From: Entomortierella parvispora
Taxonomy: Eukaryota; Mortierellomycota; Mortierellomycetes; Mortierellales; Mortierellaceae
Direction: 5' to 3'
NCBI GenBank assembly: GCA_963573315.1
Contig: OY752150.1
Span: 1,116,001-1,180,000, forward strand
Length of the DNA stretch: 64,000 nucleotides
The notes beneath the pieces were generated by a model. That model saw only the letters and a program-made list of their open reading frames with translations. It did not search any database and had not been told where the DNA came from. Both the position numbers and the translations under genes were made by a program. Below are positions 43,284-54,137 of the stretch, in pieces. Numbering within the stretch: the first letter of the stretch is position 1; the number at the start of each line of letters is the position of its first letter.

Positions 43284-46200
43284 GACTGGAGTGTGTGTAG
43301 GAAGGAGGAGAGAAGAGGAGAGGGTAGAGAACAGAAATGAGGTGGGATTTGAGGTCATATTTATACTGATCATTTGAACCTGCCCGTTGGGTTGACGATA
43401 CGATGCCTTTCTGCTCGCGTTCTATGTCAACAACAACTGGGGAGGCATGTTTTCGATGGGAGCATCCCTTGAGGCATTTCGTTGTGTAAACATCAAAGTG
43501 CAAGGAACTGGTTTTTCCCATGCCCATGGCGGAAATATACAGGCGCGTTTCGCGTCGTACTCTTTGATTCTCATTCGCTCTCGCAGGTCAAAAAGTCATG
43601 TGAATGCACCAGGACTATGATCGCGTCTTTTAGTGGATGACCGCGGAGGTGGTGTTTTGAGAGAGGATCCTGAAGAGAAATACCAGGCTGCCTTTGCTCA
43701 CTCTCTCCCTGATTTGTTTGCTTATGTTTTGCTCAGGGTCTTCATCCCCTGTGACACAAACAATGTCCAGAAGGGCAAACATCGCCGAATTTATGATTTG
43801 TCCCTGCATTGATTTAGCCGGCAACGACATCCTTTTTGACTGTCTTCATGCCTCCGAACTAATGGTCATAAGCCCAATCCTTTCCATTCAGAAGTTCCGG
43901 GGCTTTGTATTCTGGAGACTCCCCCTACAGTGGTGGGAACGGTGTCTTCATTTCTCTGCAGCTCATCCTTACTGATGCAACAGTCGGCCTGAATTCGGCA
44001 CGAGGAGAGTCTCAGCTCTGGGCTGTCCAGCTGTTCAAAAATTCCCAAGACGGCGTGTGGGAATGTTGATCTTTTCTGTCTTCAGAGGTCCTTGCGTTTT
44101 CTGAATAAAATGACCCCTGGCCCTTACTGACATCCTCTCAGGGCTGAGAGTGATAAGAAAAATGTGGTTGAAGAGAAGTGAAGTAATCATCTGTTTACAT
44201 GTTTATTATACATGAGCGCTACGGGCTGAAATCGATGAAGGGGCGAACGGTCAAGAATAACGGCCGGATAGCTCCTGATTTGTTGTTAATACCGTGAGAA
44301 GGTGTCAACAACAGATTAATGGTCTGCTGGACATGGGAACTTCATAAAAAACGCGTGTTTCCACATTAAGAAGATACGATGGGAAGGCAGCGAGTCGGCG
44401 ACGGGAGGGTCGCTTTTTGTTCCACCAAGCCTATTTGGGCGCTTCCTTCCACTGTGGCTGTTGTTCTTGTCTTCAAAACTTTTACTGTACACTTCAGGGA
44501 TGATGTGAATGGAGCTTTACGGTCTTCGCCAGAGGCTCTTTTGCAACAGACATTCTGTCTAGAACTTCTAGTGCCTTTTTGTTGTTGTCGCTGTTGTTAT
44601 TGTTATTATTGGCGTACTGTTTTGTTGATGTTGCAGGATTGTTGCTTTTGAACAAGAGAAAACACTGATGCGTGAGACGACCGGACCCTGTTGGCTCAAT
44701 TGGTCGATTGTTGCTCTTTATTCTAGTTGTCCACTTGACCACATCTGTCATTTCGCATTTTTTTTTCTAAATAAGTTCCCAGGGGCACCTTTGGACATTC
44801 TTCGGACCAAACAAACTCGTCGATTGGTTCTGATCATCGAAGGCCCACATGCACGTTTTTGCCTTTGCTTGCTTGCTAGCTCACCTGCAACCTTCCTAAA
44901 CTAGTGCAAAAGTTCCTGGTCCTGCATGAAAGCTGAATGCAGGGTCGACAGCATCCCTTCCAAGGGATGGCTCACCATGCAGGAATGAATATGAAATCGA
45001 CCCCATTCCCGGATAAATGATCATTTCTGCTGCTCGAACCTGAGGGAAAATCTGTCTTGTGGGGGAGCGTGCGCTGTGAAAACCAGACACTTGTGCCACT
45101 GACAAACCTACGATTGACTAACCAGTTAAAGCAGTTTATAGCCCAGTCGCGGCGATGGATGACCGTGTTCATTCGGCGTGGGTAAACTGACTGCGTGAAC
45201 TGCTGGGCATGAGCGAGTCTCCATTGATTGTAAAACGGAGGAAGAGCGAGAGAAAGCAAATGTACGAGATTCACGAAGCCTGTCTACCAGTCGCAGCTAA
45301 TTTACACCAGGTCCCACATGCAGCACGCGTGAATCAATGCATGAACCAAGCCATCAACTAACTTCGTTGTGAAGGCGGTGATGAAGATAAAGATTTGATA
45401 TGAAGAAGTGAAGGGAAATCGAAAGAGAACGAGGATCCTGTTCGCAACCCATCTATCTAGTCAGCGTCCTGAACACAGGTCCAAGGTGAGGCATCCTTGG
45501 AGTGGAAAGAGCTTTCTCCCCCACGGATAGGGAACCCAACACAGCCGCTGACCAGATATTATACCCTGAGAAAAGAATGAAGGATTGTTTTGGAGCCGAG
45601 AGAGGTACTTTAAGTGCTGTTGAAGAGGTTCGAAAGGGAGTCCATGGCCAAAGAGCGAGCCTTGTTAGCAGTGGCAACATGTAGTGATTCATGGTGGCAA
45701 GGTAGGGCGGAGCCGAATAAAAGCGAGCGGGTCATTCTGGCAGGCGTTATGGGCGGTGGCTTTGTCGCCGAAGAAGAGCCAAAGGATAATAACAGGAAGC
45801 AAGGCGCAGGTAGTTGCCTGAGATCCTCTAGCAGATGTATCCAGCACGCCAGAAAAGTCCAAGACCCACGAGTGACCAAGGACGGAACCATGTCAGCAAC
45901 CTCATCGAAAGGTCAAGCAAAGGAGGCCGGACCAGGGACAGCAGAAAAAAAGGTGGGTCTCGAGAGATGCTTTCTTGTGTCACTGAGATGGGCGGCTTGG
46001 ACCGGGGCAGGTAACCGATGATTCTCGACGGCAGTGAATATCCGACATGCCAAGAAGAGGAACATTTGGCCTGGTGGTTGTGCTTTAAGGCGTCTTTGGT
46101 CTTTGGATAAAAGAAGAATGTGAAGAACAAGAAAAGAGAAGAGTGGGAGAGGGTTAGTGTTCATGTGGATTTGAGCTTTTTTCCCAGTCGCATCGCATAG

Positions 46201-47685
46201 AGCGCACTTATTTCCTCTCTTTCCTCTCTCTTTCCAACTGTTTCCTTCTACCCTCCATCCCTTTTCCTTCCTTTGACCCTTCTCTTTGCCACCATCATTA
46301 TCCCCATCTTTCGGAGCTTCCATCTTTCATCTGCATGACTTCGTTATTGCCAGCCCAGTTGACCACTAAGGTCCTCCCGGCGTTCTTTTTTTTGGCAAAA
46401 AGCCTCGAAGACGGCGTAGACTGTAAGCAGCCTCCCTTGTTAGAATCTCGACAAAGAATGGTCATAGACATGCGCGGCGCATGGCGGAATGGGTGAAGTC
46501 GGATACGAAGACTCATCTAGTTTATTTGCATTCGCGCAGGTCGAATTCTTGAAAAAGTCGGCTTCAGCTTCACAGATGAAAAGAATGGTAACTCGAGACA
46601 AGCCCAAAGCACTCGAAGACGAACCAGTCACTCTATCTCTCTGGAAGGAGAGGCTTGACTAGGGGAAGAAGCGACTTCAGGGTGAGTCCAAAAAACCACG
46701 TCTCTATTGACGCGTTTCATGGAAAGTCAACCGTATGGACTAAGCGTCCTGACAGGGTTTGTCGCCAACAAAAGCCCGAACAGGCCAAGAAAGGGACAAT
46801 GGAAAAAATACCATGAATTGTCAGGAGCTAATGAGGCAGGAACAGTAGCTTTGGAGCAAGAATGAATCGACCAAATGTAGTGGTCGTTGTCTCCAGCTGT
46901 TTCTTTTGGCTTGTGTACGAACGGCTCAATTTTGACGATCCAGCCATCGAGAGATCTCTCTTCAACGTAGCGCCTTGACTCGCGGTAAATGGTTACAACT
47001 TCAATCAGTCGCGCTCTCTCCTCACTCTCTCCTCAGTTCCATAGACTACAGACCGACGGCCAGTGCTTGCGCTGCTTTGAAGGGAACGCGGCATGGTATG
47101 ATGATATGATGATCGCTGCAAGCCAGATATGATCCGCACGTGCATGAAGGTCCATCTAAGCCACATTCTTTTTTACATATTCTTTTTTCTTTTCTTTTGG
47201 TGGCCCGCCTGCAGTAGACCAAGTTGCTGCTACCAGCACCTCAAGTGTCTTTCGCCCACGAAGCAACAGCCCAACTCTATTACAGTGGTCTTGAGGGAGA
47301 CCGAGAGGGTGGAGTGGAGTAGGGTAGGTGGTGCACGGCCGTGGAGCAACATGGAGAGATGGTCGGGAGCAAAACGAGCCAGCAGAAGCAAGAGGTATTA
47401 TTTACTTTGTCGAGTAAAAAACAACAACAGCTGTGTTGACTACAATAGCTTCACAGAGCACAAGAGACCCAACGTCCCACGCACGTTCAGCATGGAGCGT
47501 GTCCTTTCTGTCTGGTCGTCTTTCTTTAGTTAGTCTGCCGTTCACCAATTGCCCCCTTTTCATCCTGCACCTCTCTCAGTATTCTCCTCCTCTCTTTCTC
47601 TTTTACCTTTGATCCGCCCTTCGTCCCTTTCTCTCTTTCTTTCACTGTCATCCGTCTCTCTTCCTGCCCTGCTTCCTCCTTCGCC
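43284..47685. other. long gene-poor region
   Basis: 4.4 kb with no frame that could be tied to a family. Candidates at 45610-46323 on either strand overlap each other and lack start or splice logic. It includes the adapter-like string at 43991-44005 and the promoter of the phosphoesterase gene at the right end (CT-rich, 47560-47670). Confidence 0.4.
43358..43365 (-). promoter_or_regulatory. TATA box of aspartic protease 3
   Basis: TATAAATA on the gene strand, about 75 bp upstream of the ATG. Confidence 0.55.
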
Positions 47686-50676
47686 ATGGCTAGATACCAC
47701 CCTATCTCCTCAACAGACGAGAACAAACTCCTTGACAGCTCCTTCCTTTCCCATCCACAGCAACCTTCCTCCTCTCCATCCTCAACTTTTTTTCGTCGGG
47801 GCAGTCGTATACTCCCAGAGCTGAACCACGCCATCCGTGCTGGCGCCTCCTCTATTGCCTCCGAACTCTCCAAAACAGCGCCCTTCCGCAACCACAACCG
47901 GACGCCGAATAACGAAACTCAGCGGAGCAGCAATAGCTACGACGTTGACTATGACAACCATTCTTCCAACCCACCCATGCTACTCCCTGTTCGGTCCTCT
48001 TCAATATCCTCTTCCTCCACCTCCACTTCCTCCTCCCCTACAACGAGTCCAGCCCGCACCTACGCTGTAAAGATCAGTGTCGACCCCAGTGACGAAAACG
48101 ATCAGAACTATCATGAGCGAGGACAGGGCGAATCCAACAGCACAAGTCTAAGACAAATAAGCCATCGCTCGGGTCAGGTGCATCTTTTACGACTACTCTG
48201 GTGCTTATCACTGGCAGTTGGTGAACACGGCACGTTTTGGGCCATGATCCATCGATGCTCTTGGCCTGAAAACCCGGCGTGGGTAAGTCCAGAAACGCTT
48301 GCGATGTTGCATGGTCTCATTTGAAATCTTGGAACCAGCAAAAGGAGAATATGCCGCAGTTTAATCCGACTACTGTGAATTGAACTTGTGAGGCAAAGTG
48401 TTCGGAGCGGAGGAAGACTAGTAGCCAAGAGGCTGCAAACGTGAAGAAAGAAATACCGAGAGAGAGGGGCTGAAAAAGCAACAAAAGTACAGAGTGTGCA
48501 ACACAAGGTTACAGTAATCCTGTCACCAAAGAGCAATCTTGAATGGACCACGACCCCCCTTTGTCTGGTGGCCGTTCCTCGCAGGATGAACTCTTAGCAC
48601 ATGCATTGTGCAAATTGTCAGCGAAAAGGGAATCACCAACAACAGGGGGGCACCCACACTGGAAAAACATCTGCTTCGTGAACGTGAAACGGCCATTTTT
48701 TTTATTTTTTTTTTGTGACTTATAATCAAATGGCGACCAAAGCGGTTCTCCCAATAGAGTGGCCTTCTTGGAAATTGTTCTTCTCGGAAGAATCTCGTTG
48801 CTCGCTTTATCCTCCTCTCCGTGACCAATCTAGACAAGACTGTCAATTGACCCTAATTTTTTTCCTTTATCATTATTACATTGTATTGCTTAGGATACCT
48901 CAGACCAGGCTATGAAAGACAGGTACAGGATTGCCGTTATTGCCGACCCTCAGCTAACAGACTGGGCCTCCTATCACCAGGAGGGACTTCTTCTTGGTCT
49001 GGTTCAGATGTACACCGACATTTATATGAAACGTAGCTTTCATCGACTCCACGCATCCCTTCGACCCGACGCTGTCATCTTTGTAGGCGATTTGAACGAT
49101 GGCGGTAGGATCTCACAGGGACAGGTGTTTGAAGACAACGTTCAGCGGTTTTATCAACATGTCTTTGAATCAAAATCCAGTGCTTGGAATCAGGAACCGG
49201 TTATCATGGATGAGGCACTGGAGTATCCTGAGAGCGAAGAAACTTTCACTGGGCACTACAGACTGGTCAAAGACATCCCTGCGACGGCGGCTGAGCGGGA
49301 GGAAGTTCGATCGTCTGGCAAAAGCCTTCGCCTTTACGTTGCAGGCAACCACGACGTGGGCTTTGGTGACACTGTGGTCAAAACATCTATGATTCGATAC
49401 AAACAGGTCTTTGGGTCTGTCAACTATGAGATTGAAGTCGGCAACCACTCTCTTGTCGTTCTCGACACATTGTCGCTCAGCTCGATTTTACCAGAGATCA
49501 GGGAAGAGTCACAACAGTTTCTGGACCAAGTGGAGCAAGGTAACGACACTATTCTCGTCATTCGTTGTAACAAAGAAAGGGCTACCTAGGATATTTTACC
49601 GATAATGAGACCTTATCACTCCTTTATTGTCCAAAACGCACTAAAGAAGCGTGGCTGTAGACCTGGGGCCTGGAGATCTCCAGGCACAATGGACAGACAA
49701 AACTAAGGGGAATCCACGGCGATTGATCTCTCCACGCCAAGGAAGCAGCGACAGTGCGACGATCCCTCTATACCCCTGTGCTAATGGTGTATCTCTCTTT
49801 TTGTGAACATCCCATTTAGAACCTTTGACCCTGCCACGGATCCTTTTCACTCATGTTCCTCTCTTCCGAAGCGATACAACCTATTGTGGTGACATTCGGG
49901 AAACAAAGCAACTGATCCTCAATCGTGGAGGTGAGCAGTACTGGAATATGGTCAGCGCCAGCCTGTCCAGGCAAATCTTGCGTGGGATCCAGCCGGATAT
50001 GATTTTTAGTGGAGATGACCATGACTGGTGCGAGATTGCTCATTCGCTAGATGGAACCATCACGCCCGAGGTGACATTGAGGACTTTTAGTTTTGCGCAA
50101 GGAATTCAGCAGCCAGCGTTTGTTATGCTCTCCCTCTACAACCCAGACCATACAACCAAAAACACCTTTCCAGTTGTGCCAGGGGCAGGATTGCCTGTCG
50201 GAAACCTCGAGTCTGTGGATCATGCGGAGACTGTCCAGAGACCGACTGGAGAGTCGACGTTTATGTATGACGAATGCATGCTTCCGAACCAGATCCAGAT
50301 CTACATCTGTTACGGCGTTCTATTTGCAATCTCGCTGTGTTGGATCATGATTCAGCGGTATCGATGGATTAGTTCTGGAGAGTGGTCAAGACAACAACGA
50401 CAAGTCCTTAGTCGACTGGGAGTGTACATGTCCGTGGCTACGACTTCTTCCTCTTTTTCTTCTATATCGCGATCACTGTTCCGTGACGACAATGAGGAAG
50501 TGGGTGGGCTGGATCGGGAGGAGGAGAGCAGGACGCGGAGGATCTTCAGTGCTGGAAAGTCAACGTGGCCATTATTGATGGTCGTCTACTGGAAGCTGGT
50601 GGCGTGGGACCTTTTCAACGTGGCTTTGTTTGTCATTCCCTTTTATCTGCTGCTCTTTGTCATCAGTGTCTTGTAA
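47686..50676 (+). CDS. Cdc1/Ted1-type metallophosphoesterase (GPI-anchor remodelling)
   Basis: Exons 47686-48282, 48894-49539 and 49820-50676 keep phase and give about 699 aa. The N-terminal 165 residues are Ser-rich and disordered. A membrane segment (LLRLLWCLSLAVGEHGTFWA) ends in the family's CSWP region. The calcineurin-like core shows IADPQLTD, FVGDLNDGGR, VAGNHDVG, FTHVPLFRS and FSGDDHDWCE, covering all metal ligands. C-terminal hydrophobic segments follow: IQIYICYGVLFAISLCWIMI and a long pair ending the protein. Yeast Cdc1, Ted1 and human MPPE1/PGAP5 remove ethanolamine phosphate from GPI mannoses in the ER/Golgi before cargo export. Which of the two yeast paralogues it matches cannot be told. 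The Ser-rich N-terminus is longer than in yeast. Confidence 0.9.
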
Positions 50677-53600
50677 AGCAAACATAGACAACCTATACCT
50701 GTAGTATATACCCTTTTATCTCTTTTCCTCCTCACAACCCTCTCCCTCCTCCTTCCTGCTCAGCAGCAGCATAGTACTAGCGTAATCTGCAACAGGTGCA
50801 TCCCTGCTATCTTACTCATGTCAGCCAAAAGTGCTCAAATACATGTGCGTGCCAGTTTTTCATGTGGGAAGAAGCCCTCTCTACTAACAAACAACTACCA
50901 CAACAGAGGTACCTGTCCCTGACGTTCTCTTCTTATTCACTATCGGAGAGACAGAGCAGAGCAAACGAAGGGGGGAACGCGCTTGGCCTGATCCATCAGT
51001 TGGACGCGTCAAAAGAGCAAGAGCATAGTGTTCTGCCAGTCAATCCCATGGAGGAGGATGGAAAGAGAGAAGTCGTCTGAAAGGCCATGCGCTTTCTTTT
51101 TCTGACTTGCGCGCGCTCTCTCTCTGTGTGAGTGTCTCTCTTCCTCTCGTACATGTACACGATGTCTTGGGCTATTTTTGTGGAGAGAAACCAAGGACAA
51201 GGGATTGCATGCACGCGAACGCCCTCACTGACACCGTTATTTTGCGAAACATAAACATGGCATACTTCTCCATGGCTCACTTGCCTCTGCAACGTAGAGA
51301 CCATTCTCGCGGCAGCACAAAAAGAGGAACTGCCAGAAGGGCGGGAACTCAAAAAGGAACCACTCATGCAGGCACTGGAAGCACCATCCAGGGATCAGAG
51401 ACACGCAGAAAGAGAAGCTATGCGGTGGCCATTGGCAATGGTTGGCTTGAACATGCACTCCATGCTCCTAAATATAAAACGAAATGCCTCAGGCACATGA
51501 TTGCTTTTGCTTGATGTCTGAAGCTCTTTGTGTTCCCTGGCTAGCTGCTTCACCCAAAAAAAAGCTGTTATGGTTTTGGGGCGCTCACAAGAAAAAACCA
51601 CCATGCAGAAAAGTTAGAGCAACGCATCGGTTTAGCGTCCTCATCTTTTTCTTCCTCTCTTTCTCTCCTTGTCTACCCCTGATCTATCTCCCCTGTGCTG
51701 TGATCAAGAGGAAGCAGTGTGAGCAACAAAGAGCTCAGAACCAAAGCGAACGCGAGAAGAAACAAAAGGGCGGGCAAAGCGTCTTTTAGAAGGATTAGAA
51801 GGAAGCAGGAATGGAGAATGAGGGACGAGGTAAAGAAAGATGGGTGACTGAACATGTACCTTCTTCTCGGACCAAAAAAAGAAAAAGAAACCTTGCATTA
51901 GTGGAGTAAATATATCGAGCTTGTCCCATGCATGCTCCAAAACGTTGTTTGGTCAACATGCATGCACCTAATCTTGGTCCATCATCCTCTTCCACCGATA
52001 ACCATCCCGCCCCCTTCACGACGGCGGGAAAGGCCAAATAACCCGATTGTCCACGGAGGATTTTTTTAGTCTCCCCCCCAACGTTGTTGACGTGACAAAC
52101 TACACCCGACCGACCAATGTCTCTGTTGTTGTTGATGTCGTTTTGTCCGCCCGTAGTTGTACTCTTTGCGCAACAGAGAAGATACAGAGGAGGAAGTGGT
52201 CAAAGAGGTGACAGTCAAAGGACATCAAGAGGAGACAAGTTCTACTTTGTTGTTGTTTGGGATTGAGAGCACCCAATTTCGCCTACAAAAAAAAATCTGA
52301 GCCAACATGCAAGTTTTTGAGCATCGAACGAGATGTAGTCTAGCAATGACTGCCATTCAGAAGAAAACAACACAGCACGCACACCACGCACACGGCTTTG
52401 TTGTCAGTGGAAAACGGCCAGTGGAAAACGGCCAGTGGAAAACGGCCAATTTCTCCGTTCACGCCTTGCACTGGTCATCATGGACGAATGAAAGTGTCTG
52501 ATCACAGCGATGAAAAGTCAAGGAGATAGAGAGCGAAGGAATGAGATGGCTAGGGGCAAGGTGCGATCAAAAAGCAAAGAAGCAAACCGTGCGCAATTGT
52601 AGATCAATTGCTCCAGCAATGCCGAGAGGTCCAAGTTCAGCTTCAGTGCCACTTGGTCCAATTGCAAGGGCTGAAAAGACCTGAGGCAAGCGAGAGTTAG
52701 TGAATAAACCAACCAAGGCAAACTTTGGATGAGAGCAATGACAAAGTGCCTTTTTCGAAGATGAGGGTGAGCGCAAGAGAAAGAATGGAGGGTCTGACAC
52801 AGCAGAGCGTCTTGTCCGGATGGAGAATGAATCAAGTTCAGATTCCTTTTCTTTGTCTTCTTTGCTCGTCAACGTCTTTTCTCTCTTTTGTCTCTTCACA
52901 CTCAAGATCCACTTCCTTTACTTTTCATCCTCACTTCGCTTGTCAAAGCACCACTATCCCGCCTCGATCGTCACCATACATTCAGCTCTGCGACGTCCCT
53001 TCTTTATATCAACCCTCAGCAAAAACTCTCACTGACAACCTCATCACACCTTTGTAATTTTTCTGACCGAGAACCCCGACCGCCTTGGGACTTTTTGTAT
53101 TCCCCAACAACAGGCGGAGAAGCGCACAAACTCGACCACTGCACTCTGCTCAACAGAATAAGCTAGTCCTGACTGACGGCAGGCGATGTGCACAGTCCTG
53201 CGGTAGCACGCAACGACTCCACGCGCCAATCGCTGTCATTATCCTCCGTGTCTCTCTGTTTGAGTTGCGCGACAATCCATCTCGGAGCAGCCAAAGGTAA
53301 TCAATCATCCATCAAAACTGTAAAACAGCCATCCTTCTTTTACCCCCTGTCTTTATTCTCTGTACGCCCACACGGCAACCGTTACTTTCTACGATATTTT
53401 TTTCCCGCCAGTTCAATTTCGATGGTTCATGCAAACTGCGTTCAAAAACCCCCCGCATCTTGTGTCCATTTTGTGCTTGTGTCCAAACACAAAACAACAA
53501 GAGGAAGCCCTCCATCGCACCATTCACATTGTCCATCTGTTCTCGATCCAGCAACCACAGGCGCTCGCTTACATATCACCTCGACCCTCGACTGCCTCGC

Positions 53601-54137
53601 ACAACACTTTTTCCCGCCATCTTTCTTTTTTCTTTTCTCTTTTCCCTCTTTCTTCCCTCTCTCCTCATTTTTGCATCCATCCCCCTCCGTCTTGCAACAA
53701 CAAAGAGAAAAAAAATCAATCGGGTTCCCGATACATCGTCATTTCACTCCAATCTCCTCGTCCACCCCTGAATTTCTCGATCATTCGTCTCTTGCATTTT
53801 TGTGGCATTCTCCACCGCACTGGACTGTACGTAATGGTCCTGCATGCATGCAGCTCGTACCATGGACGCAAAAATATGTGACATTTTGGCGGGAGACACC
53901 ATACCAACAGGCTCTTTCTCCTCGGAAAGGAATTCTTCAGCCAGTTACCGCTTTGACCCTGACCCGGTGTTCCCCACTCTTCTCTTTGCTGGCCCATAAA
54001 AACATAGGACCCTCTCTTAAGAACACACTAACGACCAGAACACACCCTCAAATAAGCAACGCACACTTTTCCCTTCTTGCTTCCACTTTTTGCTTTCGAC
54101 GACTCAAAAATATCTCTACCATTTTCATCCACACATC
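50677..54137. other. gene-poor region and promoter of the membrane-protein gene
   Basis: Short frames only, mostly CT- or GA-rich (for example 51107-51514 and 53188-54147, +). It contains a small tandem repeat at 52405-52446 and a 14-bp palindrome CTGCATGCATGCAG at 53840-53853. The last kilobase is pyrimidine-rich, probably promoter and leader of the next gene. Confidence 0.4.
52405..52446. repeat. 14-bp tandem repeat, three copies
   Basis: CAGTGGAAAACGGC occurs three times head to tail without mismatch, followed by CA. It lies in non-coding DNA. Confidence 0.85.

Noticed and set aside
45453-46323. possible gene on either strand in the 43-47 kb gap
   Set aside because: Overlapping frames on both strands with no family feature and no consistent start or splice sites.
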